A DNA stretch of 64,000 nucleotides from Anaspis maculata. Lineage: Eukaryota; Arthropoda; Insecta; Coleoptera; Scraptiidae. The DNA lies in NCBI GenBank assembly GCA_949128115.1, contig OX421964.1, forward strand, positions 48,772,601-48,836,600. The letters run 5' to 3'. Under the pieces are notes generated by a model. It made no database searches and was not told the DNA's origin. It worked only from the letters and a program-made list of their open reading frames with translations. The position numbers and the translations under genes are program-made. Each line of letters opens with the position of its first letter. Position 1 is the stretch's first letter. Positions 56,368 to 64,000 of this stretch are shown here, piece by piece.

Positions 56368-56835
56368 CGCCTCGACGAGAACCCCAACAAGCTGGTGAAC
56401 GTTCGAGTCCATAGGATCTAAATTCGCGACGTCACCAACCGTCATGCTGACAGCCTGTCGAACACCATAACCTAAAAGACCGAAGCGAACACGCAACTGT
56501 GTTTTGTTTTGCTCTAGTTCTTAATTGATGTTAAATTGTCTAGCCTTGCTGCTGAAACGTGCCGGATGGCCGCCTTGGATACCGTCATTGTTATTTATTC
56601 TCCATTTTGTCGTGCATGTGTATATGTTGATCCGTTCTTGTCTTTTCCCAGGACCACGGCGTCGACGGCCGGCTAGTTCCCCCAGGCCAACACCACCAGG
56701 CGTCGGCCGGATCTTCGTCTGCCTGGGCGCCCTGTACTTTGGAATTACCGACAACCTTCCGGCTGAGCTAGCCGAGACGGAGGACTCCTCCGTTGCGCAT
56801 GCGTCACAACGTTTGAGCTTGATCCCGCAACAACG
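56368..56835 (+). repeat. Dispersed repeat F1, block B, copy 2
   Basis: Matches 14640-15070 through CCTTCCGGCTGAGCTAGC, then directly continues with GGACTCCTCCG and GTTTGAGCTTGATCCCG, which in copy 1 appear only at 26017-26060, beyond the LINE. Confidence 0.55.
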
Positions 56836-59103
56836 CATACCATTTATTACGTAGAAGGATTTAATAGGTACGACAGCTTGGACAAACCCAGGTGTTATCC
56901 TGAAAAAACGCCATCAAAATCACAGCGATTAGATTTCCATACGTCATAATTATCATGAAATAGACGACGAGCCAAAACGAACCGGCGAGCCGGCTGACAG
57001 TCTATGTCAATATCGAGAGCTGAAGAGAAACTTATAACTGCGTTCATCCTCCACGGCGTTTTATTTTTTCTTTTATTTCTTTTCCTACCGGTTTCAGGCA
57101 GCGGAACAAAAACAGATTTGCTTCCGCGCAGAGAATTGGATTGAACTAAATCGCACACGTTTCGGTCACAAAATCAAAACACGCACCTCGGTAAAGTACC
57201 ACAAAACCGAAATTAAAACTCCACCAAATCAAATGAATTAAAATGATGGTCCGCGAGACTTGACGCGCCGCGTGAGAAAACATGCCGGAAAAGAAAATCG
57301 TCCGTTGAAGTTCCCCTCGTTCTTTATTTTGTAATCCCGCATCACCCAACCCTCAGAGGAGGCACATCAGCGTGTTCTCTTCTGAAGTCGGCAGCAGTTC
57401 CAGCAGCAAGGCCGGATAGTGGCTCTCTCATTTTCCTCATTGTCCTTCCGGGTCACTGATCCGCAAACTCCCGGAAATTGGATAGTTGTTGCGTTATGAG
57501 CCACTTGCGCAACGCAATTTTCTTTTTACCGCGCCAAGTTAAATGTTTTAAGAACAAGAAGTTTGTTGATGAAGCGGCTTATTAAAAGGAACGTCGCACG
57601 GGCGCGGGCTCATTTATTTTGCATTCTTGACTTCCCACCCGCACCCATCCGCGTTGACGAAACTTCAAGACGCGCGTTAAAATGGAAACAGCGCCAGTGA
57701 GCGGGAATTTTCAGAACTAATTTTATATATTTTCTTGCACTTACGCTACACTTGAATTCAGCGCGCCGCCGTAACGGCCAAAATAAGAAGACAATGTAGT
57801 GCAGAGAATGGGTGTGTGCCAGGTGTGAACGCAGTATTATTACTTTCAATATAAAACTACAAAGCCGGCGTCAGCATTTTCCTGTCTTTGTCATGAAAAG
57901 TTTCGATTTGAATTTGTCGCCGGACTCACTCCGAAAGATCGAAGTTCTGCGAGGAGCCTCATATGTGCTGAATTAAGATTGAAGTGGATTGCAAGATGAC
58001 GTACAACCGAACCGCATATGCGACCTGCGGTGCAAGCATATATCCCACCACCAGACGACAACAAAAGCAGAGAGGATGGGAATATTGCGCGAAATGAGGA
58101 AGTGAGATCAAACAGCCACTATTGTCTGAGAATCGGGGACTTATTGCGATAAAACTGAAGCAACGAACCAAAAAGACAACGCCGGAGTGCTTGTGCAGTG
58201 GATGCAGAGACCCGTTCATCTTTGAGGTGCAATCAAGGGCCCTCTAGAGCTTTGCCGGGCGCTCCGGCTTTGCCCCAGTTAGGCCTTTTTATTGGAACTG
58301 TATACTTCGTTTGTGCTCTTAGTTCATCCCCAAAGCTTTATGGACACGATCCCGTTCATACGAACGTGGATTGTCAGCACGTACTTTACGGCAACTCGCT
58401 GTGCTATGCCTTGACCCATCAGCAGCGCAAAACCAACGGCCTGGAAGGAGGTGCGCAATTGTTTTTGTTTTGCAATTAAGGAAAACTGCATCGGCATGCG
58501 AAGAACCCACTGATCATTTCAGTGCGCCCAGGCGGATGGATTATTTCCAAAGACCTGGATGTAATACAATTAAAGAAAGCACGCGGTGCTTCGCGTTGTT
58601 TATATTGTGAGAAATGAGGGAAGTAACACATCCAATTTCGTCAGCTTATTCACTCAACGACGCCTCCTGTAGTATCAAAAAACACTTTGCTTCAACATTC
58701 ACAATAAATCAGTTTTATTGTGTTGAGCACTTTTTTTTGGCGAGGCACACTTTAATGTAGCTAGCTCTACAGTTGATTGAAACCCCCCGGTTGCAAGAAG
58801 GTTAAATTTGCTTCGGAACAAATTAGCTTTGGTACCAAATAGTAGGCTATTTGAAGTCGTAAACAAAGACGTGTCTGGAGCGACGACTGACATATGTCAA
58901 ACCAAAAATTGAATAAAATTTGGAAATGGAAGGCTTAGCTGAGATTGTGCGTGGGAAAAGATACACGGAAGAAGACAAAAGAGCACTGCCGTGCCTGATT
59001 CAAAGCGATTATACGTATAGGTTTCAATTTTCTGCCCAGAAGTTGAGAATTTTGGTTAGTGTGTGCAGGCAACCGGTTAAACAGGCTCCAGTCCAAATCA
59101 TTC
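56836..59103. other. No gene recognised
   Basis: About 2.3 kb with short frames only. No domain, RNA gene or inverted repeat that I can support. Confidence 0.45.
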
Positions 59104-59105
59104 TA

Positions 59106-60891
59106 GCCCAGGCGCCAGGGAGCAAAAATCAGCTCAATAAGGAAATAATTGTTTCCTGGCTGGAAACTAGCTTAAAACGATCTGTGTAGCTTAGATTTCG
59201 ACATACTAATTTCCCCCCTTTCGGAAATGTCGGCGTCATGTCGCCATCATCAACAAGAAGTGCACCAGCGTGGTTTTTGCCGAATATCTTGATTTTGGGC
59301 CATCTGACAGCAAAAGATATAAGAAGTCATTTTGAAACCAATAAAATTCCCTACGGAAAAGTTTTTAAATGACCTTTCTGCGACCTATGGTTTTTGAGAT
59401 AGAGCTTCTGGAAGCGAGAGGCATTGTCGTAAAAGCTCCATGGCCACTTGACTCGAAAAACTAAAATGTCGATGTGACAAAAAATTTCAAAATGAGATTT
59501 CTCGAGAATCCTTCATGCTATAGTTGCGGTGATGGTCTTAAACTCTTCCTCTTGAACCGTTGATTACGAATATAGAAAAGTCAAAAACGTCACATTGTAC
59601 ATATACAGGGTGTACTTAGGGAATCGAATCAGATCAGAGAAATTTTACATATTTCTTCGATTTAGCCTATATGCGACACTCTAAGCACCTAACACGAGTC
59701 CAATATCAATATGGATTTGCTCTATAAGCTTCACTTAATACACGAAAGAAGTGGTCAGCTCACAGCTTTACTGTAAAATGTTTTGAAGGCCCTCTGAAAT
59801 CATCAAAATATTAAAAATTTACAGTACCAAGGAATGTATGTAACAGTATATTATATACCAAGGGACCAAAGTGAATTTTTGATTTGGGGATTTGGACCCA
59901 AAGGGCCCTCGAGCAACAAACTTTACCCAAAGGATCAAAAATTCACTTTGGTTTCTTGGTATATAATATACTGTTACATACATTTCTTGCTACTGTAAAT
60001 TTTGATGATTTCAGAGGGCCTTCAAAACATTTTACAGGAAGACTGTGAGCTGACCATTTCTTAAGTGTATCTAGTGAAGCTTACAGAGCAATGCATATTG
60101 ATATTGGACTCGTGATAAGTGCTTTGAGTTTCGCATAGGCTAATGGCGGCTTTACAGAACTTCGTATGTCGCCGGCGACAATCCCCCACTCTACTGTAGT
60201 TGAATAATTTGAACGACACGACGACAGGAACTCGTGTCGCGGGAATGATATGGAAGGGGGTAGGGGAGTACAGGCAGATCGAATCCTATTGGCCAGCGAC
60301 ACTGTCGCCGGCGACAAACGAAGTTCTGTAAAGCCGCCATAAATCGAAGAAATATGTCAAATTTCTCTGTTCTGATTTGATTCCCGTAGTACACCCTGTA
60401 TATGTACAATGTGACGTTTTTGACTTTTCAATATTCGTAATCTACGGTTCAAGAGGAAGAGTTTAACACTATCACCGCAACTATAGCATGAAGAGTTCTC
60501 GAGTAATCTCATTTGGAATTTTTTTTTTGTCACATCGACATTTTAGTTTTTCGAGTCAAGTGGCCATGAAGCTTTCACGACAATGACTCTCGCTTCCAGA
60601 AGCTCTATCTCAAAGACCATAGGTCACAGAAAATTGATTGAAAAACCAAACTGTAGGGAGTTTCATAGGCTTCAAAATGACTCCTTGCATCTTTTGCTGT
60701 CAGATGACCCAAAATTGAGATATTCGGCAAAAACCACGCTGGTGCACTTCTTGTTGATGATGGCGACATGACGCCGACATTTCCGAAAAGGGGGAAACTA
60801 GTATGTCAAAACCTAAGCTACACAGATCGTTTTAAGCTAGTTTCCAGCCAGGAAACAATTATTTCCTTATTGTTTCCCCTGGCGCCTGGGC
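59106..60891. mobile_element. 1.8-kb fold-back element with long arms
   Basis: GCCCAGGCGCCAGGG at the left is mirrored by CCCTGGCGCCTGGGC at the right, with TA outside both. The arms pair over nearly the whole length (about 0.8 kb each) and meet near 59910 in a short centre. The right arm is longer because it carries a 196-bp MITE. No coding frame. Same design as the element at 44657-46868, but a different family by sequence. Confidence 0.85.
60144..60339. mobile_element. PIF/Harbinger-like MITE with TAA target duplication
   Basis: Terminal inverted repeats of about 36 bp with one mismatch start TGGCGGCTTTACAG and include TGTCGCCGGCGACA. TAA stands on both sides (60141-60143 and 60340-60342). 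The opposite arm of the host fold-back element shows the unoccupied site with a single TAA equivalent (near 59660), so ends and duplication are exact. A 3-bp TWA target is the mark of PIF/Harbinger elements. Confidence 0.85.
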
Positions 60892-60894
60892 TAT

Positions 60895-61939
60895 TCTGTA
60901 TTTTGTCACTTCAGGGAACAATTAATAATTCAAGTTTAGTTGAACAACGTGTTTTCAAGTTATATTTGAAATGTGACAAACAAAGAGAAAAAAGGCAGTC
61001 ATTTTCAGTGTGTGAGATTTACTTTTGTACCAAACAAAGTGTGGGGAACCAGGGTTTATTTTAGGAATAAATTAAATTATAAGCACGCTGTCGATGCAAT
61101 AGTTTTAAAAATTCCCCTTTTGTATATGTGTTCGAAACTGGCACAAAATGCGAGCCTGTATTCTTTTTGTTCAAACATGGTCGGACAGATTTAAGCGGAC
61201 ACGTTTGAGGAAAATTCACCTTCCTTGCCACCCGCTCTAAAAGTGTTGATAGGTCGTGCTAGAGCATTTTATTACTTTGCCTAGATACTTGCAGGTCTGT
61301 CACATGTGTATTGAGTGCATCTCGCGCTGTATCCTTCGTAAGTACATAATTTTTTATTATTTTATTCAATTTATCGCTGGTCGATTCTTTCTGAGAACAC
61401 TTGTTGATTTGGTTCACCTATTTACTGCTGAATTCACCTAAAAGTGCGTTTTTCTCGCACGCTTATTTCTTTCTTTTCTGAGCTATTTTCAACTACGCAC
61501 GATAGTTTCTGTCTTGCCGCCGTGCTCTGATTTTACACGAATTGAACTTGTCTGTTTGCATAGTATGTCAATATTTTCATGACCATTTCAATAATTTTGT
61601 GTGTTATTTGATTGTTATGGGCTCACTCGATTGTAATCGTTTTTCTGCGTCGCCTTTTGTCTGTAATTGTTGTGTCACGATTTGATTTTCATTTAAATGT
61701 CACTGTCCGCCGTCTTTGGCGACTCTCATGTTTTCATGTCATTTTTGTTGATGCTCGCTGCTATTTTTGTCAAAGATACAGTGTAGGTACCTTTACAGAA
61801 TCCTATTAACATCACCCCTATTTTGTCTTGTTTTGGGCTTTTATGGAATATTGATTCATTGAGCACTGTTTACTCAAATGTTTTTACATTTGTTTACTGA
61901 TGTTTCTACAATTTTGTAGTACTCATTTCACTTACACTG
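60895..61939. other. No gene recognised
   Basis: AT-rich, short frames only. Confidence 0.45.
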
Positions 61940-62335
61940 AATACCGAAAATTATCAGTGAGTTTTTGTCATTCATTCGTCACACCACATATAGAGTCATT
62001 TTCTTCGGGCTTAGCTCAGGGGTTTCTCTAACGGACATTCTTCCACTGAGTGCCTACTTTTCCGAATCCGTCACTCTCCTTTTTCTTTGACTTGACAGTT
62101 TGACATATTTTGTTGTGTTTTCGAATGTTTTTGTTTATTCTCTCCATTGTATCATTTTGTCCATTCTGTCAGTCACATGTAAGGTGTTTAGAGAAAAGAA
62201 CCATAAAAAAATAACTTGCAGCAAGTGCAGCAAATTGCACTTATTTTGCTTTGAGTAAATCTCACTTTCTTTGCAATGAGCGTGTTTCATTGAGCTCCAC
62301 CTTCTTCCCTCTCGGGTCGTTTCCCTCATGAACAA
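61940..62335 (+). repeat. Dispersed repeat F2, copy 2
   Basis: Collinear with 30590-30985, with a short extra AGCAAGTGCAGCAAATTGC-like stretch near 62220. It ends abruptly where LINE coding sequence begins. Confidence 0.6.
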
Positions 62336-62343
62336 AAGCGGCC

Positions 62344-63135
62344 ACAGCGAATGGTTGAGATGATCACAGTTGCAGCTCTAGGACTGGTTTTCCCGACCGC
62401 TGAATACTGCTGTTCAACCTGGCTAAACAGCAGCCATATAACATCTGTTGACGTAGAGCTAAATACCACTATGCGAATCATAACAAGCACGCTCAAGCCT
62501 ACTCCAACACAATGGCTCCCTGTTCTAGCGAGTATAGCTCCGCCTAATTTACGACGCATGAAAATGCTTCAAACCGAATACGCCAAAATCGAGAGTAATG
62601 GAGAACTACAGATACACCAAGATGTTCCAGTCCTCCAAAAATTGAGATTAAAATCTAGAAAACCAGCGATAGGAACTGCTTGAGACTCAATGACTTCAAT
62701 GTAAACACGGAATGGGTAACCGAATGGAATGCACACAAACCCACTAGAGGCATCCCTCCTCCTGACCCAACCATTGCTATGGATGGTTTTGGACTACCAA
62801 GGAAATTATTGTCTAGACTAAATAGAGTCAGAACAAGCTGCGAAAGATGTGCCAGCTCACTGTTCCAGTGGGGCATGACCAACAGCCCCCGTTGCGACTG
62901 TGGAGCTGAATCTCAAACGGTGGACCACATAGTGAGTCAATGTCCGACAAGATAATATCCAGGCCCAGTGACAGAATTCCTTACACTGACACCGGAGGCA
63001 CTTCTATGGCTGGAAAATCTTGACATTCAATTTTGATTTTTCACCAATTTACCCATCATTTATTTATATTTTTTATACTTTTTTTTCTTTATTGTGCAAT
63101 GTAGTGAATCCATACGAAATAATAATAATAATCAT
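62344..63135 (+). pseudogene. LINE C-terminal relic with (AAT)n tail
   Basis: 62351-62683 reads GLVFPTAEYCCSTWLNSSHI, then NTTMRIITSTLKPTPTQWLP and IAPPNLRR; 62680-62955, one frame off, continues to a cysteine-histidine end (CDCGAESQTVDHIVSQCP). This is the region after the RT palm in LINEs common in arthropods. A 3' UTR of about 160 bp ends in (AAT)n at 63118-63134. RT and endonuclease are missing: a 5'-truncated, frameshifted copy. Confidence 0.8.
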
Positions 63136-64000
63136 AGAGAGGCCAAAACCAAACCTAATACCAGGGGGAGGGGGGTGTACCATCACAAAAAAACTTCGAT
63201 AAATTCTTGAAATCCGGCATGGTTTTCTCCCTCCCAATTCCTTTCGATGTCTCATGCAAGTTTTGTTGTCCGTCCATTGGCGAACGACTACTGTAAGGCC
63301 ACCGATGACTCCTGCAGTATTTCCAAGCGTTAAAAGCTGTTCGACCACCTTATCATTCTGACACAACATCACTGGCTGCCCAGGATTGTAGAAGTTTCGT
63401 CACAGCGAATTGTCCTACAACATATCGTTGTCAGAAAAACGCTCGGTTGCTCCCGTGGGGGTTCTAGATTGTCTTCATACTTTGGCCGAAGGTTAGTCCT
63501 GTTTGTTGTAGTAATTGGGGGTGAGTTGCATGGTGCTGTTTGTTGTAGTTCTTGGGGGTAAGTTGCACGGTGCTATAAGGGGCTTAGCGTTATAAGTGTC
63601 AACAACAGCTTTGCTTTCGTCGTACAGGGCTCCTGTGGAGACACCAGAAAGTATTATTTCAGTGAATAACCTGGAATTGTTTGTTGTTTGGCACATAGCA
63701 TCTAAAGAGGCAATTTGTCATACTGATGGCTCGAGAGCCTGTACATGGATTTATGCTTTATTTTGGTGCAATTGTTTGCCTTTATTGTTCAAAATCGACA
63801 AAAATGTTTGAAGTACGCTCTCTGGTACGCTGTTAACCTCGAAATTCCTGACCTTCTTTGACTTTGACATCTCGCGAAGTACATTTTATCTACGAGGAGG
63901 TTTTTTCGATCAGCAATGACCCAACGAACTGCACCTGCTACTTCTTGTTCTTCTCAAAAGAAAAAAAAAATCGGAGACGTTAGAAAATTCAAAAGAAAGT
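63136..64000. other. No gene recognised; small tandem duplication
   Basis: About 63496-63575 holds two copies of a roughly 41-bp unit (TTGTTGTAGT, GGGGGTGAGTTGCA and variants). No domain in the short frames. The window ends here. Confidence 0.45.

Overview
The window looks like nuclear DNA from an animal, most likely an arthropod (probably an insect; hemipteran is a guess). It contains BEL/Pao, Ty3-like, DIRS-like and several non-LTR retroelements, tRNA-derived SINEs and many short inverted-repeat (MITE-like) elements. It is AT-rich, shows no operon-like gene packing, and has no cellular gene that I can recognise. It reads as an intergenic or heterochromatin-like block built by repeated, nested transposon insertion.

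Region by region. 1-2.5 kb: the 5' part of a BEL/Pao element (LTR end, tRNA-Arg primer site, broken gag-protease), cut off before the reverse transcriptase (RT). 2.5-12.4 kb: LTR-like fragments, MITEs and a LINE RT relic split by a MITE, in otherwise unrecognised sequence. 12.4-26.1 kb: a layered nest. A dispersed repeat (called F1 here; second copy at 53.3-56.8 kb) holds a LINE running on the minus strand (15.45 to about 26.0 kb). That LINE is split inside ORF2 by a very young LTR element (18576-24396) with near-identical 1.28-kb LTRs, a 4-bp AAGA target duplication, gag and protease, but no RT or integrase. 28.4-32.7 kb: two LINE relics, MITEs and dispersed repeat F2. 32.8 kb: a tRNA-derived SINE with a perfect 15-bp target duplication. 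34.6-36.5 kb: repeat F3 (second copy inverted at 51.2-52.3 kb), a minisatellite and a MITE. 40 kb: an inverted-repeat element with a second SINE inside it.

42.47-49.80 kb is the most distinctive part: a DIRS-type tyrosine-recombinase retroelement. It has inverted terminal repeats, an internal complementary region that is the exact reverse complement of both outer ends joined together, a decayed RT with a YVDD motif and a decayed tyrosine recombinase. A 2.2-kb fold-back element with TA target duplication sits inside it. 59.1-60.9 kb holds a second fold-back element carrying a PIF/Harbinger-like MITE, whose empty site is preserved in the opposite arm. 61.9-63.1 kb holds F2 again, joined to a LINE 3' end.

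Only three coding regions look close to intact: gag and protease of the young LTR element, and LINE ORF2 (open except for the LTR insertion). Names F1, F2, F3 are local labels. All family assignments come from reading translated motifs and repeats by eye; no database search was possible.
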